Position numbers and translations under genes: made by a program. Below, one piece after another: positions 14,938 through 24,393 of a stretch of DNA of 64,000 nucleotides. Every line of letters begins with the position of its first letter. The first letter of the stretch is position 1. The notes beneath the pieces are model-generated. The model did not search any database, was not told the origin of the DNA, and was given only the letters and a program-made list of their open reading frames with translations. This DNA comes from Thermohalobaculum sp039815685 (GTDB lineage Bacteria > Pseudomonadota > Alphaproteobacteria > Rhodobacterales > Rhodobacteraceae), in contig JBCBYV010000002.1 in NCBI GenBank assembly GCA_039815685.1, positions 265,630 to 329,629 on the forward strand, given 5' to 3'.

Positions 14938-17898
14938 ATGGCCAAGGACGCGACCGAGAACCAGACGCTGCACGCAACGAGTTTCCTGCAGGGCGCCAAT
15001 CAGGTCTATGTCGAACAGCTCTACGCCGCCTGGGTGAAGGATGCGGCCTCGGTCGATCCGAGCTGGGCGGACTACTTCGAGAGCCTGCGCGAGAGCCCGG
15101 ATCAGGTTCGGGAGGAGGCAGCCGGCGCGCCCTGGCAGCGTTCCGACTGGCCGCCGCAGGCCAATGGTGAGCTCGTCGCCGCGCTCGACGGTCAATGGGA
15201 CACGATCCCCGACGCCAAAGCGGTAGGCAAGAAGATCGCCGCGAAGGCCAAGGCCGAGGGCAAGCCGATGGATGCCGAAGCGGTCCGCCGCGGCGTCCTC
15301 GATTCGATCCGGGCCATCATGTACATCCGCAGCTTCCGCAGCCGCGGCCATCTCGGGGCGGATCTCGACCCCCTGGGACTTGTGGGTCGCAAGGGGCATC
15401 CGGAGTTCGATCCGGCCTTCTTCGGCTTCGAACAGAAGGATCTCGACCGGCCGATCTTCATCGACAAGGTGCTGGGTCTCGAGACCGCGACGATGCGCGA
15501 GATCGAGGCGCTGCTGAAGCGGACCTATCAGGGCACCTTCGCGCTCCAGTTCATGCACCTGCAGGACCCCGAGCCCAAGGCGTGGCTACAGCAGCGGATC
15601 GAGGGCTACGGCAAGGAGATCGCCTTCACCAAGCAGGGGCGAAAGGCGATCCTGAACAAGCTCGTCGAGGCCGAGGGGCTCGAGAAGTTCCTGCACGTCA
15701 AATACACCGGCACGAAGCGCTTCGGGCTCGATGGCGGCGAGGCACTGATCCCCGCGATGGAGCAGATCATCAAGCGGGGCGGCGCGCTCGGCGCGCAGGA
15801 CGTTGTCATCGGCATGCCCCATCGGGGGCGGCTCAACGTGCTGGCGGCCGTGATGGCCAAGCCCTATCGCGCGATCTTCAACGAGTTCCAGGGCGGCAGC
15901 TTCAAGCCGGAGGAAGTCGAGGGGTCGGGCGATGTGAAGTACCACCTCGGCGCGTCGTCCGACCGTGAGTTCGACGGGAACAAGGTGCATCTTTCGCTGA
16001 CCGCGAACCCCAGCCACCTCGAGGCCGTGAACCCAGTTGTGATCGGCAAGGCGCGCGCCAAGCAGGACCAGATCGGAGATGGGCGCCACACGGTCATCCC
16101 GGTGCTCCTCCATGGCGATGCGGCCTTCGCGGGGCAGGGCGTGGTGGCGGAGTGCTTTGGCCTCTCGGGTCTCAGGGGACACAAGACCGGCGGCACGATC
16201 CATATCGTCGTGAACAACCAGATCGGTTTCACGACCGCACCCCATCACAGCCGGTCCAGCCCCTATCCGACCGACATCGCCAAGATGGTCGACTGTCCGA
16301 TTTTCCATGTGAACGGGGACGACCCGGAGGCGGTGGTGCACGCCGCGAAAGTCGCGACCGAGTTTCGCCAGAAGTTCGGCCGCGACGTCGTCATCGACAT
16401 CTTCTGCTATCGCCGCTTCGGCCATAATGAGGGTGACGAGCCGATGTTCACCCAGCCGAAGATGTACAAGGTGATCAAGCAGCAGAAAACGACGCTGCAG
16501 ATCTACACCGAACGGCTGGTACGCGACGGCCTGATCGCCGAGGGCGAGGTCGAGGAGATGAAGGCGGGCTTCCAGAGCTTCCTCAACGAGGAGTTCGAAT
16601 CCGGCAAGTCCTACAAGCCGAACAAGGCCGACTGGCTCGACGGCCGCTGGCAGGGCTTCGGGCCGGGTGAGGGCGCCTATCAGCGCGGCCAGACGGCGGT
16701 GCAGGAACCGGTGCTCCGCCGTGTCGGCCAAGCGCTGACGAAGCTGCCCGAAGGCTTCAAGCCCCACCGCACCATCGCGCGCCTGCTAGAGGCCAAGGCG
16801 CAGATGATCGAGACGGGCGAGGGCATCGACTGGGCGACGGCCGAGGCGCTCGCCTTCGGCACGCTGATGACCGAGGGCTACAAGGTCCGCATGTCCGGCC
16901 AGGACTCGGTGCGCGGCACGTTCTCCCAGCGCCATTGCGGCATCACGGATCAGGAGACCGAGGAGCGGCACTTCCCGCTCAATCATCTGGGCGAGGACGC
17001 CGCGAGCCTCGAGGTGATCGACTCGATGCTGTCCGAGTATGCCGTGCTCGGCTTCGAGTATGGCTATTCGCTCTCGGAGCCCAAGGCGCTCACGCTGTGG
17101 GAGGCGCAGTTCGGCGACTTCGTGAACGGCGCCCAGATCATGATCGACCAGTTCATCTCGTCGGGCGAGCGCAAATGGCTGCGCATGTCGGGCCTCGTGA
17201 TGCTCCTGCCGCATGGCTATGAGGGACAGGGGCCCGAGCACTCCTCCGCGCGGCTCGAGCGGTTCCTGCAGCTCTCGGCCGAGGACAACTGGATCGTTGC
17301 CAACTGCACGACGCCGGCGAACTACTTCCACATCCTGCGGCGCCAGCTCCACCGCTCGTTCCGCAAGCCGCTCATCATGATGACGCCGAAGAGCCTGCTG
17401 CGGCACAAGCGCTGCGTCTCGAAGCTCTCGGAGTTCGCGGAGGGCTCGTCCTTCCACCGCGTCCTCTGGGACGACGCGGAGATGGGGTCCTCGGAGACCA
17501 AGCTGAAGCCGGATGCCGAGATCGAGCGCGTCGTGCTGTGCTCGGGCAAGGTCTACTACGACCTCCTCGAGAAGCGCGATGCCGAGGGGCTCGACGACGT
17601 CTACATCCTGCGCCTCGAGCAATTCTATCCGTTCCCGGCCCTCAGCCTCACCCGGGAGCTTGCGCGCTTTACCAAGGCCGAGGTGATCTGGTGCCAGGAG
17701 GAGCCCAAGAACCAGGGCGGCTGGTTCTTCGTCGAGCCGAACATCGAATGGGTGCTCGGCCGGATCGAGACGGCGGCGGCCCGGCCGAGCTATGCCGGGC
17801 GCGCAGCCTCCGCCTCGCCTGCCACGGGCCTCGCAAGCCAGCACAAGGCCGAGCAGGAGGCGCTGGTCGCGGCCGCCCTTGGCATCGACGCGGACTGA
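14938..17898 (+). CDS. sucA: 2-oxoglutarate dehydrogenase E1 component
   Basis: The 986-residue thiamine diphosphate-dependent E1 of the 2-oxoglutarate dehydrogenase complex, which decarboxylates 2-oxoglutarate in the TCA cycle. It starts MAKDATENQTLHATSFL, and the small N-terminal E2-binding segment YVEQLYAAWVKD is evident. Core motifs include MPHRGRLNVLAAVM, HGDAAFAGQGVVAE and NNQIGFTT for cofactor binding, and LPHGYEGQGPEHSSAR in the transketolase-like C-terminal half. The start at 14938 agrees with other alphaproteobacterial SucA; the open frame to its left is leader. sucB follows after a 52-base gap. Confidence 0.97.
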   Translation: MAKDATENQTLHATSFLQGANQVYVEQLYAAWVKDAASVDPSWADYFESLRESPDQVREEAAGAPWQRSDWPPQANGELVAALDGQWDTIPDAKAVGKKIAAKAKAEGKPMDAEAVRRGVLDSIRAIMYIRSFRSRGHLGADLDPLGLVGRKGHPEFDPAFFGFEQKDLDRPIFIDKVLGLETATMREIEALLKRTYQGTFALQFMHLQDPEPKAWLQQRIEGYGKEIAFTKQGRKAILNKLVEAEGLEKFLHVKYTGTKRFGLDGGEALIPAMEQIIKRGGALGAQDVVIGMPHRGRLNVLAAVMAKPYRAIFNEFQGGSFKPEEVEGSGDVKYHLGASSDREFDGNKVHLSLTANPSHLEAVNPVVIGKARAKQDQIGDGRHTVIPVLLHGDAAFAGQGVVAECFGLSGLRGHKTGGTIHIVVNNQIGFTTAPHHSRSSPYPTDIAKMVDCPIFHVNGDDPEAVVHAAKVATEFRQKFGRDVVIDIFCYRRFGHNEGDEPMFTQPKMYKVIKQQKTTLQIYTERLVRDGLIAEGEVEEMKAGFQSFLNEEFESGKSYKPNKADWLDGRWQGFGPGEGAYQRGQTAVQEPVLRRVGQALTKLPEGFKPHRTIARLLEAKAQMIETGEGIDWATAEALAFGTLMTEGYKVRMSGQDSVRGTFSQRHCGITDQETEERHFPLNHLGEDAASLEVIDSMLSEYAVLGFEYGYSLSEPKALTLWEAQFGDFVNGAQIMIDQFISSGERKWLRMSGLVMLLPHGYEGQGPEHSSARLERFLQLSAEDNWIVANCTTPANYFHILRRQLHRSFRKPLIMMTPKSLLRHKRCVSKLSEFAEGSSFHRVLWDDAEMGSSETKLKPDAEIERVVLCSGKVYYDLLEKRDAEGLDDVYILRLEQFYPFPALSLTRELARFTKAEVIWCQEEPKNQGGWFFVEPNIEWVLGRIETAAARPSYAGRAASASPATGLASQHKAEQEALVAAALGIDAD

Positions 17899-17950
17899 AG
17901 AACAAGAACGTAGCCACTGCCGACCGGCGGGTAGCGACTGGGAGCGGGAC

Positions 17951-19489
17951 ATGACGACTGAGGTGCGGGTGCCGACGCTGGGCGAGAGCGTGACCGAGGC
18001 GACGGTGGCGAGCTGGTTCAAGAAGCCGGGCGAGGTGGTCGCCGCTGACGAGGTCCTGTGCGAGCTCGAGACCGACAAGGTCTCGGTCGAGGTGCCGGCG
18101 CCCGCTGCCGGCAAGCTCGGCGAGATCACCGCGCATGAGGGTCAGACCGTCGGCGTCGATGCTCTGCTCGCCACGATCGAGGAGGGCGCAGGCGCGGCTG
18201 CCGCGCCCGCTGCAGCAGCGCCGGCCGCTGTTGCAAACGGTGCGGCGACCGCGCCGGCCCCAACTTCTTCCGCTGGAGGTGAGACCGTGGATGTTCCCGT
18301 GCCGACGCTTGGCGAGAGCGTGACCGAAGCGACCGTCAGTACCTGGTTCAAGAAGGCTGGCGAGGCCGTCGCCGTGGACGAGGTGCTGTGCGAGCTAGAG
18401 ACGGACAAGGTGGCCGTGGAGGTCCCGGCACCTGCGGCCGGGACGCTTTCGGAGATCGTGGCTGCCGAGGGTGCGACGGTCGAGCCCGGGGCCGTGATCG
18501 CGCGGATCGCGGCGGGCGAAGGGGCCGCCGCAGCCCCCTCCGCCCCCGCCGCAGAAGCGGCACCTGTGGCAGCGGCCGCGCCCTCGGGCGGTGGACGCCA
18601 GGACGTGGAGCACGCCCCCTCGGCCAAGAAGGCCATGGCCGAGGCTGGGTTGAGCCCTGGGGAAGTCGAGGGCTCGGGGCGCGACGCACGGATCATGAAG
18701 GAGGATGTGGCCCGCGCTGCGTCCCAGCCCCGCGCCCAGGCACCCGCACCGGCCGCGCGCGCCCCGGTCCCGGCCCCGGCGGATGATCAGGCGCGCGAGA
18801 AGCGGGTAAAGATGACCCGCCTCCGCCAGACCATCGCCCGCCGGCTGAAGGAGGCCCAGAACACCGCCGCGATGCTCACCACCTACAACGAGGTGGACAT
18901 GAGCGGCGTCATGGAGATCCGGAAGGAGTTCAAGGAGCTCTTCGAGAAGAAGCACGGTGTGAAGCTCGGCTTCATGTCCTTCTTCGTGAAGGCCTGCACC
19001 CATGCGCTGCTCGAGCTGCCGGCGGTCAATGCCGAGATCGACGGTGATGAGATCGTCTACAAGAACTACGCCCATATCGGCGTGGCTGTCGGCACGCCGA
19101 ACGGCCTTGTAGTGCCGGTGGTGCGGGACGCGCATGCCATGAGCTTCGCGACCATCGAGAAGACCATCGCCGAGTACGGCGTGAAGGCGCGGGACGGCAA
19201 GCTCTCCATGGCGGAGATGCAGGGCGGCACCTTCACCATCTCGAACGGCGGGGTCTACGGCTCGCTCATGTCCTCGCCGATCCTGAACCCGCCACAGTCG
19301 GCGATCCTCGGCATGCACAAGATTCAGGAGCGGCCGATGGTCATCGGCGGGCAGGTCGTGGTGCGCCCGATGATGTATCTCGCGCTCAGCTACGACCACC
19401 GCATCATCGACGGCAAGGAAGCGGTGACCTTCCTTGTGCGCGTGAAGGAGAGCCTTGAGGATCCGCGCCGCCTGCTGATGGACCTCTGA
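17951..19489 (+). CDS. sucB: 2-oxoglutarate dehydrogenase E2 component (two lipoyl domains)
   Basis: The 512-residue dihydrolipoyl succinyltransferase core of the complex. Two nearly identical lipoyl domains are present in tandem, at about residues 4-78 and 114-188, each with PTLGESVTEATV and the lipoylated lysine in ELETDKV. Alanine/proline-rich linkers join them to a peripheral subunit-binding domain (SAKKAMAEAGL) and the catalytic domain. The C-terminal SYDHRIIDGKEAVTFL contains the catalytic histidine and aspartate. Many SucB proteins have one lipoyl domain; two fits its length. The ATG at 17951 gives the standard start. Confidence 0.96.
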   Translation: MTTEVRVPTLGESVTEATVASWFKKPGEVVAADEVLCELETDKVSVEVPAPAAGKLGEITAHEGQTVGVDALLATIEEGAGAAAAPAAAAPAAVANGAATAPAPTSSAGGETVDVPVPTLGESVTEATVSTWFKKAGEAVAVDEVLCELETDKVAVEVPAPAAGTLSEIVAAEGATVEPGAVIARIAAGEGAAAAPSAPAAEAAPVAAAAPSGGGRQDVEHAPSAKKAMAEAGLSPGEVEGSGRDARIMKEDVARAASQPRAQAPAPAARAPVPAPADDQAREKRVKMTRLRQTIARRLKEAQNTAAMLTTYNEVDMSGVMEIRKEFKELFEKKHGVKLGFMSFFVKACTHALLELPAVNAEIDGDEIVYKNYAHIGVAVGTPNGLVVPVVRDAHAMSFATIEKTIAEYGVKARDGKLSMAEMQGGTFTISNGGVYGSLMSSPILNPPQSAILGMHKIQERPMVIGGQVVVRPMMYLALSYDHRIIDGKEAVTFLVRVKESLEDPRRLLMDL

Positions 19490-19498
19490 GCCGCGGCG

Positions 19499-20113
19499 AT
19501 GGGCCTCGATTTCCTTCTCACCGCGCTCGTGGTCGTGATCGCGCCCGGCACCGGCGTGATCTACACGGTCGCGACGGGCCTTGCGCAGGGGCGCCGGGCC
19601 AGCGTGGCGGCGGCGGCGGGATGCACGCTTGGCATCGTGCCGGGGGCGCTGGCTGCGATGCTGGGGCTCGCGGCACTCGTCCATGCGAGCGCGCTGCTCT
19701 TTCAGGTAATCAAGATCGCCGGGGTGCTCTACCTCCTCTATCTCGCCTGGATGACCCTTTCGGATCGCGGGCCGCTGAGCTTCGAGGACAAAGCGCCGGG
19801 CGCGCGCGGGCTTTGGCAGATCGCGCGGGCGGGGTGCCTCATCAACGTGCTGAACCCCAAGCTCTCGGTCTTCTTCATGGCCTTCCTGCCGCAGTTCATC
19901 GATCCCGCGGCCGGCGCTGTGTGGCTGCAGATGGCGAGCCTGACAGCCGTCTTCATGGGGCTCACCTTCGCGGTCTTCCTGCTCTACGGCGCCTTCGCGG
20001 CCCGGGTGCGTGACGGGCTCCTGCAGCGTCCGGCGATCATGACGTGGCTGCGCCGGACCGTTGCCGCTGCCTTTGCCGGCTTCGGCATCCGCCTCGCCTT
20101 AGCGGAGCGCTGA
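19499..20113 (+). CDS. LysE/RhtB family amino acid exporter
   Basis: A 204-residue inner-membrane protein of the LysE/RhtB exporter family with about six membrane segments. The N-terminal signature VVVIAPGTGVIYTVATGLAQGRRASV corresponds to the family's conserved PGP region, and FQVIKIAGVLYLLYLAWMTL and FLINVLNPKL-like INVLNPKLSVFFMAFLPQF are characteristic. The substrate is probably an amino acid or derivative, not determinable here. It starts ten bases after sucB and is followed without a gap by a MAPEG protein. Confidence 0.85.
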   Translation: MGLDFLLTALVVVIAPGTGVIYTVATGLAQGRRASVAAAAGCTLGIVPGALAAMLGLAALVHASALLFQVIKIAGVLYLLYLAWMTLSDRGPLSFEDKAPGARGLWQIARAGCLINVLNPKLSVFFMAFLPQFIDPAAGAVWLQMASLTAVFMGLTFAVFLLYGAFAARVRDGLLQRPAIMTWLRRTVAAAFAGFGIRLALAER

Positions 20114-20539
20114 ATGATCTTCGAGCTGCAGGTCTTGGGGCTCGCGGTCATCTGGGCGGTGGTGCAGCTCATGCTGTTCGCCGTGCCCGCAAATCTTGAG
20201 ATCGGGTCCAGCTGGCTGGCAGGACCGCGGGACGAGCCGCCCGCGCAGTGGATGTCCACCAAGACCGCGCGGCTGCAGCGTGCCTTTCTCAACCATATCG
20301 AGGGGCTGGTGCTGCACACGGCGGCCACGGTGGTCGTCGTGGCGGGCGGCGTCACCTCGCCCCTCACCGCCTGGGGCGCCGGGATCTATCTCGCAGCACG
20401 CATCGCCTATGTGCCCTGCTATTGGATGGGGCTGCCCTGGATCCGGTCGGGTGTCTGGGCGGTCGGTCTCCTCGGCACCCTCATCATGCTTGGTGCGGGC
20501 CTTGTCGGCGCCTGGGTCGGAGGACTGCCGGAGGGATGA
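20114..20539 (+). CDS. MAPEG family membrane protein
   Basis: A 141-residue membrane protein with four predicted helices. The pattern MIFELQVLGLAVIWAVVQLM, the basic stretch QRAFLNHIEGLVLHTAA and a late IAYVPCYWMGLPWIRSGVW segment fit the bacterial MAPEG family (membrane-associated proteins in eicosanoid and glutathione metabolism). In bacteria the role is mostly unknown; glutathione transferase or peroxidase activity has been shown for some. It begins at the base after the LysE stop, indicating co-translation. Confidence 0.8.
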   Translation: MIFELQVLGLAVIWAVVQLMLFAVPANLEIGSSWLAGPRDEPPAQWMSTKTARLQRAFLNHIEGLVLHTAATVVVVAGGVTSPLTAWGAGIYLAARIAYVPCYWMGLPWIRSGVWAVGLLGTLIMLGAGLVGAWVGGLPEG

Positions 20540-20626
20540 AAGCGCGGTGTTGCGCGTCGGACGGTGTAACTGGGCGCACTATGGCGTCGCATGCCCTGCC
20601 ATCACCGGCCGAGAGGGAGAACACCC

Positions 20627-21172
20627 GTGCACACGATTTACCGCTTTGCAGGCATCAATCGCGCTGTTGAGGCGCTGGCGGATCTCTCCCGCAGCCGCTT
20701 CCAGGCCCTGCCGCATCCGACGGACATCGCGAAGACGATCGGTCGGCTCGTTGTGGCGGGCATGCGCTGGGTCGCAGCTTACAGCACGCCGAAATGCGAC
20801 CGGCTGGACCGGCGGATCATCGAAATGGTGCTGGTGTTCCAGGCCGCCTGTTTCGTCTTGCTGGGGCTCGTCGCGCCCTTCGGTGGGTTCGGCCTGCCGC
20901 CCGAGATCGCGCTCTTCCTGCTGGTCCAGGCCGGCTGGGTCGTGCTGGTGCTCGAGGCCGTGCGGGACGGACGCAGCTTCCTTGCGACCTGTGCCTATGT
21001 GCCGCTCGTCGGCGTGACCTTCGTCGAGGCGCTCCGCTTTGGCGGCTTTGCGGGTCTGGTCTTTGCCGCGGAAGCGGGACTCAGCGTGATCGCCGTCTAC
21101 TTCCTAGCGACGCTGCCGGGCCGCCTCGCCCGCCGCGCGAAGACACAGGACGTGACAAAGGGCTCTGCCTAG
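20627..21172 (+). CDS. Hypothetical membrane protein
   Basis: A 181-residue protein from the GTG at 20627, which has GAGGGAG eight bases upstream; an ATG at 20591 in the same frame has no such site. The first 60 residues are amphipathic and soluble-looking. Four hydrophobic segments follow, at about residues 63-80, 92-108, 123-140 and 145-163, and a basic C-terminus (RLARRAKTQ) suggests a cytosolic tail. I recognise no family. It lies between the MAPEG gene and lpd. Confidence 0.55.
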   Translation: MHTIYRFAGINRAVEALADLSRSRFQALPHPTDIAKTIGRLVVAGMRWVAAYSTPKCDRLDRRIIEMVLVFQAACFVLLGLVAPFGGFGLPPEIALFLLVQAGWVVLVLEAVRDGRSFLATCAYVPLVGVTFVEALRFGGFAGLVFAAEAGLSVIAVYFLATLPGRLARRAKTQDVTKGSA

Positions 21173-21255
21173 CGGGTTGTCATCCGGGGTCCGCATGGTG
21201 GATGCATGTTCCATGACGAGCGGGCGCAGGTCCCGGACGGCAAAGGAGCGGAGCG

Positions 21256-22641
21256 ATGGCGGATTACGACGTGGTGGTGATCGGGGGTGGCCCCGGGGGC
21301 TATGTCTGCGCCATCCGGGCGGCACAGCGGGGTCTGAAGGTGGCTTGCGTCGAAGGGCGCGGCACGCTCGGCGGCACCTGCCTCAATGTCGGCTGCATTC
21401 CCTCCAAGGCCCTCCTGCACGCCTCGGAATTGGTGCACGAGGCGGAGGGCAACTTCGCCACAATGGGTATCCGCGCGAAATCCATCGAAGTCGATGTGCC
21501 CCAGATGCTGACCTACAAGCAGAGCGCCATCGACGCGAACACCCAAGGGATCGAGTTCCTCTTCAAGAAGAACAAGGTCGAATACGTGAAGGGCTGGGGC
21601 GAGATCGTCAGCGCCGGCCAGGTGAAGGTGGGCGACCGGGTGCTGGAGACGAAGAACATCGTCATCGCCACCGGGTCGGAGCCCGCCTCGCTCAAGGGGG
21701 TCGAGGTCGATGAGAAGCGGATCGTGACCTCCACGGGCGCGCTGGAGCTCGAAAGCGTGCCGAAGCGGCTGGTGGTCATCGGTGGCGGTGTGATCGGCCT
21801 CGAACTCGGCTCCGTCTGGCGACGTCTGGGCGCGGAGGTGACCGTGGTCGAGTTCCTCGACCACATCATCCCCGGCAGCGATGCGGAGGTGCAGCGGCAG
21901 TTCCAGAGGATCCTGACGAAGCAGGGCATCAACTTCGTCCTTGGCGCTGCGGTGCAGGGCGTGGACAAGGGAAACGCGCTGACCGTCCACTATAAGACCC
22001 GCAAGGACGAGGCGGATCATGAGATCGAGGCGGATATCGTGCTGCTCGCAACAGGGCGGCGTCCCTATACCGCCGGCCTGGGGCTCGACCGGGCGGGCGT
22101 CGAGGTGACGGAGCGCGGGCAGGTGAATACCGACCATCGCCTCTCCACCAACGTGCCCGGCATCTGGGCCATCGGCGATGTGGTGGCGGGGCCGATGTTG
22201 GCGCACAAGGCCGAAGACGAAGGCGTGGCGGTGGCGGATAACATCGCTGGCAAGCATGGCCATGTGAACTATGCCGTCATTCCGGGCGTGATCTACACCG
22301 CGCCCGAAGTCGCGAATGTCGGCATGACCGAGGAGCAGCTGAAGGCCGAAGGCCGCGCCTACAAGGCCGGCAAGTTCCCCTTCCTCGCCAACGGACGCGC
22401 CAAGGCCAATCTCGTGGCGGACGGCTTCGTGAAGATCCTGGCGGACAAGGAGACGGACCGGATCCTCGGCGCGCATATCATTGGCCCGGGTGCCGGTGAC
22501 CTCATCCACGAGGTGTGCATGGCGATGGAGTTCGGCGCCGCGGCAGAGGATCTGGCCATGACCTGCCACGCCCACCCAACCTATTCCGAGGCCGTGCGCG
22601 AAGCCGCCCTCGCCTGCGGTGTCGGCGCCATCCACGCCTGA
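21256..22641 (+). CDS. lpd: Dihydrolipoyl dehydrogenase (E3)
   Basis: The 461-residue FAD-dependent E3 that reoxidises the lipoyl groups of SucB and passes electrons to NAD. The FAD motif VVVIGGGPGGYVCAI is at residues 5-19, the redox disulfide motif GGTCLNVGCIPSK near 38-50, and the NAD-binding VVIGGGVIGLELGSVW near 175. The C-terminal interface has the catalytic pair in HAHPTYSE. AAGGAGCG precedes the ATG. It closes the suc region, after three passenger genes that separate it from sucB. Confidence 0.96.
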   Translation: MADYDVVVIGGGPGGYVCAIRAAQRGLKVACVEGRGTLGGTCLNVGCIPSKALLHASELVHEAEGNFATMGIRAKSIEVDVPQMLTYKQSAIDANTQGIEFLFKKNKVEYVKGWGEIVSAGQVKVGDRVLETKNIVIATGSEPASLKGVEVDEKRIVTSTGALELESVPKRLVVIGGGVIGLELGSVWRRLGAEVTVVEFLDHIIPGSDAEVQRQFQRILTKQGINFVLGAAVQGVDKGNALTVHYKTRKDEADHEIEADIVLLATGRRPYTAGLGLDRAGVEVTERGQVNTDHRLSTNVPGIWAIGDVVAGPMLAHKAEDEGVAVADNIAGKHGHVNYAVIPGVIYTAPEVANVGMTEEQLKAEGRAYKAGKFPFLANGRAKANLVADGFVKILADKETDRILGAHIIGPGAGDLIHEVCMAMEFGAAAEDLAMTCHAHPTYSEAVREAALACGVGAIHA

Positions 22642-22835
22642 TTGGCCCGATCCTGGGAATCGTCCGGTTCTTGCTGTGAGAGAGCGATCCCCTGCGATGT
22701 TGGGGGTCGAGAGCGCAACGCTCAGTGCTCCAGCCGCGTCTGACCCGTCTCCGTTGCAGATTAGGGCGTGCGATCGGGCTGCTTCCGCCGCCATTCGTTC
22801 TAGCTTGCGGCGCCGCGCATAATCGGGAGGGCAAG
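22642..22835 (+). other. Intergenic region after lpd
   Basis: A gap of 194 bases before the FMN reductase. No terminator with a T run and no clear promoter are seen. The last bases supply a CGGGAGGG ribosome binding site for the next gene. Confidence 0.25.
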
Positions 22836-23369
22836 ATGACCAGGCTGCTCGGGATTTCAGGTTCGCTCCGGCGGGAAAGCTTCAACACCAAGCTCGTGCA
22901 CGAGGCTTTCCGCCAGTTCGGCGACTGCGAGGCGATGCTCGCGGATCTAAACCTGCCGCTCTACAATCAGGATGTCGAGGAAGCGGGCATGCCCGCCCAG
23001 GTGTTGGCGCTCAAGGATCAGGTCGAAGCGGCGGATGCGCTGATCATTGCAACGCCCGAGTACAACAAGAACCCGCCGGGCGTGCTGAAGAATGCGCTCG
23101 ACTGGCTGAGCCGCTTCAGGCCGATGCCCACGGTCGGCAAGCCGACGGTCGTGCTCTCGGCGACGGCGGGCGGCGCTGGCGGGCAGCGGGCGCAATCGGC
23201 ACTCTACCTCATGCTCGTGCCATTCGACGTCGATCTGCTCGCGAACCCCGAGGTCTTTGTCGGTGCGGCCCACACGAAGTTCGCCGATGACGGCGCGCTG
23301 TCGGACGATGCGACGGCGGATTTTCTGAAGAAGAAGATGCAGGTCTTGCGCGATCGATTGACGTCCTGA
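22836..23369 (+). CDS. NADPH-dependent FMN reductase family protein
   Basis: A flavodoxin-fold protein of 177 residues. LLGISGSLRRESFNTKLV at the N-terminus is the phosphate-binding loop of the NADPH-dependent FMN reductase family, and TPEYNKNPPGVLKNALDWLSR is the second flavin-contact motif. Related enzymes are quinone, chromate or azo reductases and protect against oxidative stress. The start at 22836 has GGGAGGG seven bases upstream. A palindromic repeat cluster follows its stop immediately. Confidence 0.88.
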   Translation: MTRLLGISGSLRRESFNTKLVHEAFRQFGDCEAMLADLNLPLYNQDVEEAGMPAQVLALKDQVEAADALIIATPEYNKNPPGVLKNALDWLSRFRPMPTVGKPTVVLSATAGGAGGQRAQSALYLMLVPFDVDLLANPEVFVGAAHTKFADDGALSDDATADFLKKKMQVLRDRLTS

Positions 23370-23443
23370 GCGTCGGGCCAGGTGCGCCGCAAAATCGTTC
23401 AACGATTTTGGCAAGAGAATTGGAATTCTCTTGGCCCGGCGCT
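23369..23443. repeat. Nested palindrome cluster
   Basis: Two perfect palindromes stand side by side: CAAAATCGTT-C-AACGATTTTG at 23390-23410 and CAAGAGAATT-GG-AATTCTCTTG at 23412-23433. An outer inverted repeat, AGCGTCGGGCCA against TGGCCCGGCGCT with one mismatch, encloses both at 23369-23380 and 23432-23443. The whole can fold as a three-arm structure and lies between two convergent genes, where it could act as a bidirectional terminator or a dispersed repeat. Confidence 0.75.
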
Positions 23444-23463
23444 GAGCGGCAAAGGTTGGTTGT

Positions 23464-24393
23464 TCAGACAGCGCGGGGATGGGCGGCGGCCACCGCTGCC
23501 GCGAGGCTCGCTTCGTCGACGCCCGTGTAGACCTGCGTCGTGCTGAGCGCGCGGTGGCCCAGAAGCTTCTGAATTGTCCTGAGATCGCCACCCGCCGCAA
23601 GGAGCTGTGTTGCGAAGGCGTGGCGGAGCGCGTGCGGCGTTGCAGTCTTTGGCATGCCGAGCGCGTGGCGCGCCTCAGCCATGGCGGCGGCCACGGCCTC
23701 GCGGCGGAGAGGTCCGCCGCGGGTTGCGCGGAAGAGCGAGTCTTCCGGCGTGGAGGGATGGGGGCAGAGGGCGCGATAGCGCTCGACCGCCTCCGCCGCC
23801 ACGGGCAGCACCGGGACCTGGCGGCGCCGGGCGCCCTTGCCTGTCACTTCCAGCGTCTCGCTGAGTGGCGCCTGGGCTTCGCGCAGTCCTAGGGCTTCGG
23901 AAATGCGCAGGCCCGCGGCCCAGAGGAGGGTCAGAACGGCGACGTCGCGCGCCATCTCCCAGGGCCGCCGGTCGCCGCTGCCGATGAAATCGAGCACGGC
24001 GTGTCCCTCCTCGACGCTGACCGGGCGGGGGGCGGAGCGGGCATGTTTGGGCGTCCCGATCGTCAGGAGTGCTGGGCATTGCAGCCCGTGCGTGTCCTCG
24101 AGCCAGGCGAAGAAGCCGCGCACCGCCGAGAGGTCGCGGCCAAGGGCGCGGGCGGAGAGCCCCCGTCTACGCTCTCCCGCCATCCAGGCGCGGAAGTCAG
24201 TGACCGTCAGCGCCGCAAGGCCGGCGGGGGTGGGTGGCTCGCCCGTGTGCTGCGCCATGAACCAGAGGAAGCGGCGCAGGGCCGGGGCGTAGGCCTCGAG
24301 CGTCAGCGCCCCCCGGCCCCGGGTCGCCCCGAGATGCTCGAGCCATCGGCCGATGAGCGCCGCCATCGCCTCCGGCAGGGCCGGGGCGCTCAC
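23464..24393 (-). CDS. xerC: Tyrosine recombinase XerC
   Basis: A 309-residue tyrosine recombinase of the XerC type that resolves chromosome dimers at dif with XerD. The N-terminal SAM-like core-binding domain covers about residues 10-100. In the catalytic domain the first arginine is in AAGLRISEALGL, HALRHAFATQLLAAG supplies the His/Arg pair, GHRALSTTQVY gives the second His and the tyrosine nucleophile. The GTG start overlaps the stop of the DUF484 gene, the usual xerC partner. Confidence 0.92.
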   Translation of the reverse strand: MSAPALPEAMAALIGRWLEHLGATRGRGALTLEAYAPALRRFLWFMAQHTGEPPTPAGLAALTVTDFRAWMAGERRRGLSARALGRDLSAVRGFFAWLEDTHGLQCPALLTIGTPKHARSAPRPVSVEEGHAVLDFIGSGDRRPWEMARDVAVLTLLWAAGLRISEALGLREAQAPLSETLEVTGKGARRRQVPVLPVAAEAVERYRALCPHPSTPEDSLFRATRGGPLRREAVAAAMAEARHALGMPKTATPHALRHAFATQLLAAGGDLRTIQKLLGHRALSTTQVYTGVDEASLAAAVAAAHPRAV

